Notes: generated by a model from the letters alone, not told the origin. A stretch of DNA of 64,000 nucleotides from Bryobacter sp964387685 (GCA_964387685.1 CAYLXK010000029.1:1-64000); one strand, 5' to 3'; positions 1 through 8,935 are shown, counted from the first letter of the stretch. Numbers and translations are program-made.

Positions 1-764
1 TCAAGGCGCTCGACAAGATTGAAAAAATCGAGTTACCGAAGAAGCGGCAGGTCGTGAAGTTCGATTTCCGCGCGCCCGCCCGGTCCGGCGATCAGGTCGC
101 CGTCCTTGAAGGCTTGCATAAGGCCTATGGCCAGCGCGTGATCTACAAGGATTTCTCCCTGACCATCCGCCGCGGGGAACGCTGGGCGGTGATGGGCCAC
201 AATGGCGCGGGCAAAAGCACACTGCTCAAGATGATCTCGGGGGCAAGCCAACCCGACTCCGGTACGATCCGGCTGGGCGCGAGCCTTGAGATGGGCTACT
301 TCGCCCAGCAATCGCTGGACGTATTGGACCCGGACTTAACGGTCATAGAACAACTGCAGAAAGACTTCCCGAAGGACAGCCTGGGTTCGCTGCGCTCGCT
401 GGCCGGGGCCTTTCAGTTCTCCGGCACCGACGCCGACAAGTACATTCGCTCGCTTTCCGGCGGCGAAAAATCCCGCTTAGCAATGGCTCGCATGCTGTAC
501 AACCCGCCGAACTTCCTGGTGCTGGATGAGCCGACGAACCACTTGGACTTGGCCACCAAAGAAATGCTGGTGGAAGCCTTGCGGAACTTCGAGGGCACGA
601 TGGTCTTTGTAAGCCACGACCGAATGTTTCTGCGCGGACTCGGTTCACGCGTACTTGAGCTACCCGGTTCGGCCGAGCCTAAGCGCGAACCGCGCACTTA
701 TCTCGGCAGCTACGTCGAATACGTGGACGCCATGGGCCAAGAAGCACCCGGCATTCACACCTAA
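1..764 (+). CDS. ABC-F family ATPase, C-terminal part (gene enters from the left edge)
   Basis: Only the second ATP-binding half of a soluble duplicated ABC ATPase is present; the frame is open to the first base, so the true start lies outside. Counting from the GTG at 54, the Walker A GHNGAGKST is at residues 48-56, followed by the signature LSGGEKSR, the Walker B/ABC-F motif LVLDEPTNHLD and the H-loop VSHD. There are no membrane segments, as expected of ABC-F proteins, which act on ribosomes (translation factors or antibiotic-protection proteins) rather than in transport. The stop overlaps the stop of the convergent downstream gene by a few bases. The exact subfamily cannot be told from this half. 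Confidence 0.93.
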   Translation, partial: KALDKIEKIELPKKRQVVKFDFRAPARSGDQVAVLEGLHKAYGQRVIYKDFSLTIRRGERWAVMGHNGAGKSTLLKMISGASQPDSGTIRLGASLEMGYFAQQSLDVLDPDLTVIEQLQKDFPKDSLGSLRSLAGAFQFSGTDADKYIRSLSGGEKSRLAMARMLYNPPNFLVLDEPTNHLDLATKEMLVEALRNFEGTMVFVSHDRMFLRGLGSRVLELPGSAEPKREPRTYLGSYVEYVDAMGQEAPGIHT

Positions 765-1612
765 CGGGCCAGGCCCGGCACTTCCACACGGAAGCGAAAC
801 AGAGTCTTACCGGCCGTGACATACAAGGTCTTGCGGTCGGGGCCACCAAAGGCGTTATTGGTAATCGTATCTTCCGGCACAGGGATGAACTGGAGTAACT
901 TGCCCGTGGGGCTGATGATGTGCACCCCGCATTTGGTATCGAGCGTTTCGCTGGTGCCGCGGGTACGGTTTAGGCCGGCCGAGACGTAAAGGTTGCCTTG
1001 CTCATCAATCGACATGCCGTCGCCGGAGCGGCCGGGGTAGAAGTTATAGTGCACGCGCATGCGGGAGGGCTTGCCTTCGGCGCTCAAGTCATAGGCGCGA
1101 ATCATCCGCGCGCCGCCCGCGGCTTGGTTGGCCTCGACCAGATATAGAGTCTTGTCGTCGGGCGAGATCTGGATGCCATTGGGACGCTGGATATCGGGGG
1201 CGCCGAGGATTTTCTCAAAGCGGTTGGGCGCATCGATGCGGTACACGGCGCCACCGGGCAAGTCTGTAAAGTAAAGCCGGCCGCGGCTATCGATGGTCAC
1301 GTCGTTGGGCGTGACAAAGCGCGGGGAGGCGGCGAGAACCTCAAGCTTGCCGGTGGCGAGATCGGTGCGGGTGACGCGGTTGCGTTCGCAGGCGATGAGG
1401 CGGTCTTGGTTGTCAATGAGCAGGCCGTTGGCGCCATTGGAGCCGTCGCGGTAGACACTGAGCTTGCCGGTGGTATCGAGCTTCATGATGCGTTCGGGCA
1501 CGGTGTCGGTGAAGTAGACGTTGCCGGCGCGATCGACCGTGGGGCCCTCGGTGAAGGCGACGGAAGTCGCGACCTCGAGTTGTTGGGCAAAAAACAAGGC
1601 AAGCCAGAGCAT
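761..1612 (-). CDS. SMP-30/gluconolactonase-like beta-propeller protein
   Basis: A 283-residue protein with a short hydrophobic N-terminus (possible signal peptide). It has the six-bladed SMP-30/gluconolaconase/LRE fold signature: FTEGPTVDRAGNVYFTDT near the N-terminus, and repeated blades such as VTIDSRGRLYFTD, IQISPDDKTLYLVEA and MSIDEQGNLYVSAG. Members are Ca- or Zn-dependent lactonases or related hydrolases; the substrate is unknown here. The FTEGP start motif and the N/D residues at blade ends match the family's metal site. It is convergent with the ABC-F gene and separated by a terminator from the VIT/VWA gene upstream, so it is probably monocistronic. Confidence 0.85.
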   Translation of the reverse strand: MLWLALFFAQQLEVATSVAFTEGPTVDRAGNVYFTDTVPERIMKLDTTGKLSVYRDGSNGANGLLIDNQDRLIACERNRVTRTDLATGKLEVLAASPRFVTPNDVTIDSRGRLYFTDLPGGAVYRIDAPNRFEKILGAPDIQRPNGIQISPDDKTLYLVEANQAAGGARMIRAYDLSAEGKPSRMRVHYNFYPGRSGDGMSIDEQGNLYVSAGLNRTRGTSETLDTKCGVHIISPTGKLLQFIPVPEDTITNNAFGGPDRKTLYVTAGKTLFRFRVEVPGLAR

Positions 1613-1628
1613 GCGATTGAGCGTATCG

Positions 1629-1654
1629 AAAAAAGGCTCCCCTTGCGGGGAGCC
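1629..1654 (-). terminator. Rho-independent terminator of the VIT/VWA gene
   Basis: A perfect 8-bp inverted repeat, GGCTCCCC (1635-1642) and GGGGAGCC (1647-1654), has a 4-nt loop. On the minus strand it is followed at once by six T residues (1629-1634). It lies 27 nt beyond the stop of the 1682-3919 gene and before the 761-1612 gene, so those two genes are probably not co-transcribed. Confidence 0.85.
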
Positions 1655-1681
1655 AGGAGTGAAGAGGATTTACATGGATAC

Positions 1682-3919
1682 CTACTGGAGGGTTTCGACG
1701 CGGGTGACCTCCGGGAGTTGCTTGAGGGCTTCGAGTTTGGCCACGTCCAGGGTGCCGGTGAGGAAGAGGGCGCCGGTGGGCGAGGGGTCGGCCAGGAAAC
1801 CTAGGTCCTTCAGCTTTTTGAGGGTGGCGGCGGAGGCGTTCTTGAGCAGGACCTTGATGTGGATGCGGCCTAGGGCGGCATTGCTCTCAAACTTGGCGCG
1901 GCGCTCATCGCGGGTAGACGGCGGGGCAACGGCGGGAGCGGGCATGGGGTGTGGCACAGGCGCGGACATGCCGGCGATGGACCCATGGCCTTGGCCGATG
2001 AAGGTTTGGCGGATGCTCTTGGCCCCACCGGCGCCCCGACCGTAGATGCCGTCGTGGCTAACGCCTTCGGGCATTTCGACCGGAACCTCGACGCTGCGCA
2101 TTTGGCCGCCTTCGTTGACGATCTTGTTTTCGACGGCGATGTAGCTGGTGTATTGGGTCATCAAGCCGTAGGAGAGGCCGAGCTTGGTGACGGCTTCGCT
2201 GTTGGCGGGGTCGTTGTCGAGCGCATCAATGCGATGGCGGGCCCAGAGGAGCGGCACGGCGGGGTGCGCGGATTGGGCGGCGGGAAGATCCACGCGGAGT
2301 TCGCGGTAGTAGGGACGCGCGCCTTGCTTGCCGCGGATTTTGATGACGCCGCTGGCGGGCTGGCTGTAGCGGCCGGCGACGATCAAGGGCTTGGCGCTAA
2401 AGAGGTCCGGCAGGCGGGTGGGAGTAAGTTCGGCGACGGGCAAACCGTTCCAATCGATTTGAATATCGGTGAGCAAGGGATTACGCACGCGCTCATGGAA
2501 GCGGCGGGCGGCGGCGCTGCCATCGGAATTGAGGGTGACATATTCGACTTCGCCACGGCCGACTTCCGACATCTTGTCCAGCAGGAAGCGGTTGACGCTG
2601 GAGCCGATACCGAAGCTGAAGACGCGAGCGTTGGGGTGGCGCTGGATCTCGGAGATGATTTCGTTTTCGTTGCCCACGTAGCCGTCCGTCATGAAGCAGA
2701 CGATGCGGAGGTGCTCCTGGGAGTCTGTGCCATCGAGAGCGGCGCGGATGGCCTTCATCATCTCCGTGCCGCCGCCGGAATTGCGGCCGGCCAGGAATTG
2801 CTGCGCGGCGGCGATGTTTTCCCGCGTGGCGGGCATGGGCCGGGGCCAAAGGATACTGGTGTCGCCGGCGAAGGTGATGAGGTTAAAGGTGTCGCGCGGG
2901 TTCAAGCCATCGATGGCGAGACGCATGGACTCCTTGGCCTTATCGAGCGGGAAGCCGTGCATGGAGCCAGAGGTATCGATGACAAAGACGAGTTCTTTGG
3001 GGGTGATGTTCATCTCTTGCGTGCGAATGGCCGGAGGATCGATCACGAAGCTGAAGTAGCCCTGATTATTGACGCGCTGCGTGAGAAGGCTGGGAGCGAT
3101 ATCGCGGGAGGCGATGCGGTAACGGAGGATGAAGTCCTTATTGGGGATTTCTTTGGCGACAGCGAGGCGGATTTCTTCGGCGTTGCCGCTAAGCTTCTTG
3201 CGATCGATGGCATGGCTTTCGCTGGAGATGGCGCCGAGGGGCGTGCCGGATTCGAGGTGCACGGCGACGGAGATGTCATGGCCGGCGCGGGTGCCCTTGG
3301 CGGCGACAGGCGGGTTGACCGTGGTTTCTTCTCCGCTGCGATGTTGCGGGAAGTAACGAGGCCCGACGACCATGGGAAAGACAAACTCGTAGGTGGCGTT
3401 TTCGTATTTGACTAACTCGACATAGTGGATCTCGACGCTGACCTTGGCACCGGGAGGGATGTTCGCCAGGGATTGGCGGAAGACGTTGGGACGCTTTTGG
3501 TCCAGCAGGCCGGCCATCTGGCCGTTGCGGCGGGCTTGATCGTAGGCTTGCTGGGCCTCTTCCTTCCTGGCGATCTTGCCTTTGACAAGGCGGTCCCCAA
3601 TGCGCATTTGGTAGCCGTGGACGGCACCGAGGACGGGGAGCGGGAAGTTATAGATGGCTTCAATGGTTTCGGGGGATTCGTTGACGAAGTCCTGGCGCAC
3701 GACAACGGTGGCGATAGGGCCGCTGATGGTGGCTTTGACGTCGGTATGTTTCAAGGGGCAATCGAGGCGTTGGCCACCGCGGGTGATGCGGGAGAGACTG
3801 CCGGAATCGGCGGGCTCTGGGGCAGCGGCGTGGGCCGGGGGGCAGTTGTTGATCAAGAGCGCGAGACCGCTGGCGAAAGCGGAGGCGGCGAAGGCGGTCC
3901 ATTTGGTTTTGAGTTTCAT
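1682..3919 (-). CDS. Secreted VIT and VWA domain protein
   Basis: 745 residues. The N-terminus is a signal peptide ending around PPAHAAA. A VIT (vault/inter-alpha-trypsin) domain follows at roughly residues 50-185, with the typical VRQDFVNESPETIEAIYNFPLP segment split over its strands. A von Willebrand A domain occupies roughly 305-475, with an intact MIDAS DTSGSM. The C-terminal 150 residues are unlike either domain and end in a small basic/hydrophobic module after an Ala/Pro/Met-rich linker. In bacteria these proteins are envelope-anchored or periplasmic, often with unknown ligands; metal-dependent protein binding is the likely activity. It ends at a strong terminator. Confidence 0.9.
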   Translation of the reverse strand: MKLKTKWTAFAASAFASGLALLINNCPPAHAAAPEPADSGSLSRITRGGQRLDCPLKHTDVKATISGPIATVVVRQDFVNESPETIEAIYNFPLPVLGAVHGYQMRIGDRLVKGKIARKEEAQQAYDQARRNGQMAGLLDQKRPNVFRQSLANIPPGAKVSVEIHYVELVKYENATYEFVFPMVVGPRYFPQHRSGEETTVNPPVAAKGTRAGHDISVAVHLESGTPLGAISSESHAIDRKKLSGNAEEIRLAVAKEIPNKDFILRYRIASRDIAPSLLTQRVNNQGYFSFVIDPPAIRTQEMNITPKELVFVIDTSGSMHGFPLDKAKESMRLAIDGLNPRDTFNLITFAGDTSILWPRPMPATRENIAAAQQFLAGRNSGGGTEMMKAIRAALDGTDSQEHLRIVCFMTDGYVGNENEIISEIQRHPNARVFSFGIGSSVNRFLLDKMSEVGRGEVEYVTLNSDGSAAARRFHERVRNPLLTDIQIDWNGLPVAELTPTRLPDLFSAKPLIVAGRYSQPASGVIKIRGKQGARPYYRELRVDLPAAQSAHPAVPLLWARHRIDALDNDPANSEAVTKLGLSYGLMTQYTSYIAVENKIVNEGGQMRSVEVPVEMPEGVSHDGIYGRGAGGAKSIRQTFIGQGHGSIAGMSAPVPHPMPAPAVAPPSTRDERRAKFESNAALGRIHIKVLLKNASAATLKKLKDLGFLADPSPTGALFLTGTLDVAKLEALKQLPEVTRVETLQ

Positions 3920-3974
3920 GGGAAGGGGTGAGAGTTCCTTTCACAGGGGGAATGCCCCCAGGAGAGGAAGCCTT

Positions 3975-4682
3975 TCAGAGAATGTTGGGCGGGTCTGGCG
4001 GGAGGGAGGGTGGGAGGAGTGTTGGGGGAAGGGGCTTCGTTTTGTATTCGGGGAGAACGGGCAGGAATTGGGAGTCCGGATGGTTGTCGTCTACACCATC
4101 GGCAGGGAGATCGAGGTCGGCGGGCAGTTCGGCTGGGGGAATGACCGGCTTCGTTTTGCGGTGGGCTTCCAGGGCGCGTTGGGCGCGGAAGAGGGTGCGC
4201 TCATGCTGGGCGCGGTAACGCGAAAGGTTGGCGAAGGCGGGGTTGCGCAGGGTGAGGGCTTCGGTGGCGAGCCAGGCGAGGATGGATTCGTCAAAGGGCA
4301 TTCCCTCTTCTTCGTGGGCGAGGCGTTGCCGCTGGATCTCAAGACGGAGGGCGGTGCGCTCCATTTCTTTGCTGCGGTTGATGAGCCAAATGGCTTCGAC
4401 CATTTGGGAGACGAGCTCGAATTCGTAGGCGTCGCGGGGTTGGAGGGCCTTCTCAAGTTGGAGCTTGTGGGCGAAGAAGAGCTCGCGCTTTTCGGTGGGC
4501 AAGAGGACGAAGGATTTGCTGCTGAGGCCGTGCTTGGTTGCGTTTTTGGAACTGGCGGCGAGGCCGGCGGGGGATTTGCGGCCTTGGCCGAGGCGCCCGT
4601 GCTGGGCGTGAAGATTATCGGTTTTGTCGGTGTTGGTTGTTTCGGTATTCGTTGTATCGGGATTCGTCGCTTCGGTATTCAT
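3975..4682 (-). CDS. Hypothetical protein with NATKHGLSS motif
   Basis: 235 residues, no signal peptide. The first 20 residues are a Thr/Asn/Asp-rich repeat (TNPDTTNTETTNTDKTDN). Then comes GRKSPAGLAASSKNATKHGLSSKS, broken over a motif (N-A-x-K-H-G-L) that recurs in hypothetical proteins of Acidobacteria and Planctomycetes. The centre (about 60-190) is predicted helical and charged; the tail is proline-rich. I do not recognise a function. It borders the truncated Rhs locus and its start is about 90 bp from the Rhs breakpoint, so it may mark the edge of the rearranged region. Confidence 0.6.
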   Translation of the reverse strand: MNTEATNPDTTNTETTNTDKTDNLHAQHGRLGQGRKSPAGLAASSKNATKHGLSSKSFVLLPTEKRELFFAHKLQLEKALQPRDAYEFELVSQMVEAIWLINRSKEMERTALRLEIQRQRLAHEEEGMPFDESILAWLATEALTLRNPAFANLSRYRAQHERTLFRAQRALEAHRKTKPVIPPAELPADLDLPADGVDDNHPDSQFLPVLPEYKTKPLPPTLLPPSLPPDPPNIL

Positions 4683-4770
4683 GTTGAGGGTTCCTTGGCC
4701 TGAGGATGGAACGGCGCGGCGAAGAGGCGGGGCGATTTCCGAGGGACCGCGATGCAGGGAAAGGAGAAAT

Positions 4771-6089
4771 AAGTTTTGGCGGGGTGTGACTGGGGGGGCT
4801 TGGGGTCAGACCAATGCTTATGACCGTTATGGGAATCGCTGGGCGACGGGGACGTCGCAGAGCGATGCTACGCCGGATCAGCAGAGTCGCATTGATGCCG
4901 CAACGAACCGGGTGACAGTGGCGAAGTTGGGGGCGGGGACGGGGGCGATCACTTACGATGCCGCCGGCTTCATGACATCGCATCCGCATGTGACGGGGGC
5001 TTTGAGGTATGACGGCGAGGGTAGGCAGGTGGCTAGTGGGACTTCGACTTACCTTTACGACGGCGAGGGGAGACGGGTCAGGAAGATTGCGGGTGGAGTG
5101 ACGTCGTGGTTCTGGTATGGGGCGGATGGTTCGTTGGTGGCCGAGGATACGACGGAGACGCAGGAAGCAGGGCGGCAGTATTTGCATGTGGATGCGTTGG
5201 GGTCGACGCGGCTGGTGACGCGGGCGGATCAAAGTGTGGCGGCGCGGATGGATTATTGGCCGTTTGGGGAGGAGGTGCAAGGATCCGCTCTTTATGGGAA
5301 CCGGGATTTGGTGAGTGGGTACACGTCGGCTTCTACGGTGAAGCAGAGGTTTACCGGCAAGGAAAGAGACCAAGAGAATGGGTTTGATTATTTTGGGGCG
5401 AGATATTACGCGGGGGTGATGGGGCGGTGGACGAGTCCGGATGAGTGGCAAGGCGGGGTTGTTGATGCGCACACTGGCTTGTCCGCTGAACAGCCGGGAC
5501 CGTTGCCATTCTCGGACATTACGCAACCTCAGACTTTGAATCGCTACGGGTATGTGTTGAACAATCCGATGCGGTATACCGACCCCGATGGGCATTGTGT
5601 GGACGTAATGACTTGCGGGCTGGAAGGGGCGGCCATCGGCGCACCCTTGGGACCGCTTGGTTCAGCATCGGGCGCGATCATCGGCGGGGTGATCGGCGCT
5701 GGCATTTCGTACGGACTATACAAGGCCTACGTTTACTATCAAGAGAACAACGATAATAAAGATGGAGCGCCTCCGCCTCCGCCTGGGCCAAACGCGAAGG
5801 ATGCAAAGAAGACTGAGGGAGCAACGCCGGCGGCTCCGCCGCCCAGTCCTTCTGATCAAGGCAAGCAAAAGAAGAAAGCGGACGAAAAGAAGAATGATAC
5901 TCGGGCTACAAAGCCTGAAAAGAATACGCTTGAAGGGGCGCAAATCAACGCGACAGTATCTCCAAGGCCCAGGCTAAATTCCGCAGTCAAGGTAAAGGCG
6001 AAAAGATTCAAAGCATATCTAAGAGCATGCAACGCGAGGCTAATCTTCTAAAACGGATTAAAGAGTTGAAAGACCTTAACGAGAAGTAG
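4771..6089 (+). pseudogene. Rhs C-terminal core and tip, 5'-truncated and frameshifted
   Basis: Rhs homology begins at about 4771 with no start codon or N-terminal half. It contains YD-type repeats (YDRYGNRW, YDGEGRRVRK), the TGKERDQENGFDYFGARYY core and the closing NPMRYTDPDG. After that comes the variable tip: a Gly-rich glycine-zipper-like segment and a Pro/Lys-rich linker. The main frame ends at 6051, but the +0 frame open from 5934 to a TAG at 6087-6089 gives a far more natural helical, charged C-terminus (AKFRSQGKGEKIQS...KELKDLNEK). A 1-nt deletion in or after the GGGG run near 5934-5938 explains this. The tip is short and I cannot name it as a toxin. Confidence 0.8.
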
Positions 6090-6971
6090 GTGCGAATGGA
6101 CGAACTCGAAGCGGTAGAGGCAAAACTAGACAACGGGGAACTTGAAGCCGCAAGGAAGATGTGCAATGAACTGCTCTTGCGTAGACCAGTCAACGCGAAC
6201 GAACTGGTTTGCCTTGGTCGATTGTTTGAAAAAATGCTCGATGTGGAATCGGCATACGACGCCTACACCAGAGCCATGGGATTGGAGCCGCAGAATTCCA
6301 GTGTCATAACTGCCCTTGGAATGCTCTTGTATCGACAGGGAAAGCTATCGCTCGCATCGAGTTACCTTAGACGCGCAGTTGTGTCCGATCCGCGCGATCC
6401 AGGTAAGCAGACTTTACTGGGCGTGGCCTTGATCGATCAAGGATTTCGAGAGGAAGGAATTAGGCATCTTGGGCTAGCATTGAGCTTCGATCCAGAGTAC
6501 GAAGAAGCGCACTTTAACATGGGACTAGCCTTTAGAGATGCAGAACCTGCAAAAGCACTTATGCATTTTCAAAAGGCAATAAGTCTCGACGCCCATTATT
6601 GTAAGGCTTTTCGGGAGCTCGGCTATACCTTCACAATTCTCAAGGATCTTGACCAGGCAGAGCAGATGCTTCAGCGCGCGTGGGCTTGCGATAGCACGGA
6701 TGTTTGGGTGCCAATCTATTGGGGAAATGCAAAATGGGAGGCGGGCGACATCCTTGGTGCGCAAGAAAAATTCGAACTTGCCCTCAAGCTCGCGCCGGGA
6801 TTTAGCGTTCCGTACTGGTCATTGGGAGCGCTTATGGAGAATATCGGAAATGTTCCTGAGGCTGCTCAAATGTATGAAAAAGCTCTTGAGCTGGATCCTG
6901 AAGATGAAATCGCGCAAGAAAAGCTTTATGCGCTCCGCAACAGAAATTCGGAACTTCGGCCTTCGTCCTAA
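6090..6971 (+). CDS. TPR protein directly downstream of the Rhs tip
   Basis: About 293 residues from the GTG at 6090, or 291 from the ATG at 6096. At least six tetratricopeptide repeats fill the protein (examples: VESAYDAYTRAMGLEPQ, EEAHFNMGLAFRDAEPAKALMHFQKAISLD, split over helices, and NVPEAAQMYEKALELDPED). No signal peptide or membrane segment. The GTG abuts the TAG that ends the reconstructed Rhs tip frame, an arrangement usual for immunity genes. Its base composition is visibly more AT-rich than the flanks. TPRs bind proteins, so it may be the partner or immunity protein of the Rhs tip; this is inference. Alternatively it is an unrelated scaffold. Confidence 0.8.
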   Translation: MRMDELEAVEAKLDNGELEAARKMCNELLLRRPVNANELVCLGRLFEKMLDVESAYDAYTRAMGLEPQNSSVITALGMLLYRQGKLSLASSYLRRAVVSDPRDPGKQTLLGVALIDQGFREEGIRHLGLALSFDPEYEEAHFNMGLAFRDAEPAKALMHFQKAISLDAHYCKAFRELGYTFTILKDLDQAEQMLQRAWACDSTDVWVPIYWGNAKWEAGDILGAQEKFELALKLAPGFSVPYWSLGALMENIGNVPEAAQMYEKALELDPEDEIAQEKLYALRNRNSELRPSS

Positions 6972-7061
6972 GCCTTGCCTGCAGAGCGTGGGATTAATCA
7001 TCCTTGCGATTGCAACATTACCATGGGGTATGAGATGCTGCTCGGCGACAAGCTTCGAAGC

Positions 7062-8147
7062 ATGCGGATTTCGAGGAAGATCCGTCGGGTGATTTGCGTG
7101 CTAATGGCCGCATGGTTGTGTTGCGGCAAAGCTACTGCGTGGGATGATTGCAACCTGAGCGACACGTTTGAGTGGGGTTGGAATCAGGGGCCGGACTATG
7201 GGGGCGATGTAAGCCCGATCGGTTCGTGTCCGTTGATGAATGCGGTGAGTTTGGCGGGATATGCGCGGCGGCGGCATGAGGAGAACTGGGCGAGCGCGAG
7301 TGGTAAGGAGAGCTACCGGCGGTGGAATGCGCAGTTGGTGCGGTTGGAGAGCGAGTCGGTGACGACGAATGGGACGGTGGTGGTGGCGGCGCAGACGTTG
7401 GTTAGTTTTGACGATACGGGGTTGGAGGGATCGGCTTCGAGCGTGGGGAGTGTGGCGGTGTCGCATCCTCGTGGGAATGCGACGCGCGAGCGGGTGATGA
7501 AGGCGGCGGGGTCGGAGATGTTGACGGAGACCTGGTATGACGCCAATGGGCAGCGGACGCGGGTGAAGGATGCCGGGAACAATCAGGCTAGTTTCAGTTA
7601 CGCGGATAATTTCGGTCCCAATACATTGCCGAGCGGCACGAATGGATTTTTGCGGACGCTGACGTATCCGGTGGCGAAAGTGGGTGAAGCGGCTTTGACG
7701 GAGAGCTGGAAGGTGGATCCGTACTTGGGGATGCCGGTGGAGGCGGCGGCGTCTACGGAAGCTTATGTGACGAATGCCGAGTATGCGGCGCATGGAGCCC
7801 TGGCGAAGTGGCAGTTGGGCAATGGGTTGTGGGAGGTGGCGCAGTTCAACGATCGCTTGCAGATGGAGCGCAAGCGGATTGGGTTAACGAATGCGGCGCA
7901 GAATTGCGGGGTGGCCGCGGATGATGAGTTGTGTTTGGAGTGGGGGTATGGGTCGGCGTCGGCCAATAACGGGAATGTGATGGAGGCCAAGCAGTGGTCG
8001 AAGAAGACTCCTGGGGGCTATCTGAATTTGCAGAGCACCTTTACTTATGACGGGCGGAATCGGCTGCATACCTTTAACGAGAGCGTGTTGAGCGGTGGGA
8101 CCTCTGGTGGGGCCGAACACGCCAAAGACGAGGAGCAAGAGCCATAA
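7062..8147 (+). pseudogene. Rhs/YD-repeat protein, truncated at both homology ends
   Basis: The ATG at 7062 gives a plausible signal peptide (MRISRKIRRVICVLMAAWLC) and then a short Cys-containing segment. YD-like Rhs repeats follow (LTETWYDANGQRTRVKDAG, FTYDGRNRLHTF). Homology stops near 8113 in SVLSGGTSGG, exactly where the 4771 fragment resumes (GVTGGAWGQTNAYDRYG). The last 12 codons are non-Rhs and the TAA overlaps the ATG of the antitoxin gene (TAATG). It also lacks the usual long Rhs middle region. This is the left part of an Rhs gene whose right part lies upstream, not downstream. Confidence 0.75.
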
Positions 8148-8449
8148 TGGAAGCAATGGCAACCGTCCACATGAGCGAAGCCGAAGTGGCTCGCGATCTT
8201 CATGCCGTGCTGGCCAAAGTGCAGCAAGGCGTCGAGGTCGTGATCGAGCAAGACCACCGGCCCATCGCCGTGCTGAAATCGCCGGTACCCGCGCGACCTG
8301 GCCGCAAGCTAAGTGAATGCATCGCGCTGGCGAAGGCCTACGAAGCCAAGCTTGGTTACGCGCCCATTCCGGACGAGGACTTCGCCCAGGACGTGCAAGC
8401 GGGCATCGACTCGCGCCGCGACTCGCTAGAGCCTCCGGCATGGGATTAG
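8147..8449 (+). CDS. Phd/YefM-type antitoxin
   Basis: 100 residues, or 97 from the ATG at 8156, which gives the more typical start MATVHMSEAEVARD. The N-terminal half has the Phd/YefM pattern: SEAEVARDLHAVLAKVQQG, then VEVVIEQDHRPIAVLKS. This is the DNA-binding part that represses the operon; the acidic C-terminus normally wraps the toxin. It ends 13 nt before the PIN-domain gene. A 12-bp direct repeat spans its stop (8438-8449) and the toxin start (8461-8472). Confidence 0.85.
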   Translation: MEAMATVHMSEAEVARDLHAVLAKVQQGVEVVIEQDHRPIAVLKSPVPARPGRKLSECIALAKAYEAKLGYAPIPDEDFAQDVQAGIDSRRDSLEPPAWD

Positions 8450-8472
8450 GCGAGCCGTCCGCATGGGATTAG
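8438..8472. repeat. 12-bp direct repeat across the toxin-antitoxin junction
   Basis: GCATGGGATTAG occurs at 8438-8449 (antitoxin end, including its TAG) and again at 8461-8472 (toxin start, ATGGGATTAG). The unit is 23 bp, consistent with a small tandem duplication that separated two once-overlapping genes. Confidence 0.8.
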
Positions 8473-8876
8473 TTCTCGACTCCAGTGTGCTGATCGCAGC
8501 GGAGCGGGAGCAGCGTCCGGTCAGCCAGCCTCTCGCGTCGCTCGCCGCGGAGCACTCCGAAACCGAGTTCCTGCTTTCTTCCAGCTCCGTGATGGAACTG
8601 GAGCATGGTTGGCACCGCGCCAACACACCCGAAGCCGCCGCTAAGCGCCGCCGTTATGTCGATGAGGTGCTGGCCGTCCTGCCGGTCGAGCCATTCACGC
8701 GTGAGATGGGCGTGCTGGCCGCCAAGATCGACGCCGACATGAAGAAGGTGGGCTTGGTCATCGCGACCGCCGATCTGTTGATCGGGATCACGGCCCTGCA
8801 TCTGGACTACGCCATCGGGACCCGCAACGGCCACCACTTCAAAATGATCCCAGGGCTGAAGGTCCTTCCTCTTTAG
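8463..8876 (+). CDS. VapC-type PIN-domain ribonuclease toxin
   Basis: 137 residues. It carries the PIN acidic residues: the first Asp in VLDSSVLIAAE, Glu in SSVMELEHGWHRA, Asp in ATADLLIGITAL, and the C-terminal TRNGHHFKMIPGL. PIN toxins cleave RNA (often tRNA or rRNA) with Mg ions; the partner is the upstream antitoxin. Phd/YefM-family antitoxins with PIN toxins are common VapBC-like modules. Length and motifs look intact, so the module may be active although it sits in a decayed Rhs locus. Confidence 0.88.
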   Translation: MGLVLDSSVLIAAEREQRPVSQPLASLAAEHSETEFLLSSSSVMELEHGWHRANTPEAAAKRRRYVDEVLAVLPVEPFTREMGVLAAKIDADMKKVGLVIATADLLIGITALHLDYAIGTRNGHHFKMIPGLKVLPL

Positions 8877-8935
8877 GCGCCGCTGGCCTCCATCCAGCTT
8901 TCGAGCATCGGTGCTTGGAGCAGGGCGTAGGACAG

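Noticed and set aside
1949..3415. 488-codon open frame opposite the VIT/VWA gene
   Set aside because: Gly/Ala/Asp-rich antisense shadow of a strongly supported gene in high-GC DNA; no domain or signal.
4624..4770. Upstream extension of the first Rhs fragment to an ATG at 4624
   Set aside because: It runs antisense through the start of the 3975-4682 gene and has no Rhs homology; the Rhs part is better read as 5'-truncated.
5934..6089. Reconstructed tip of the first Rhs as a named toxin
   Set aside because: The helical end is only about 50 residues and matches no toxin family I can name; called an unidentified tip.
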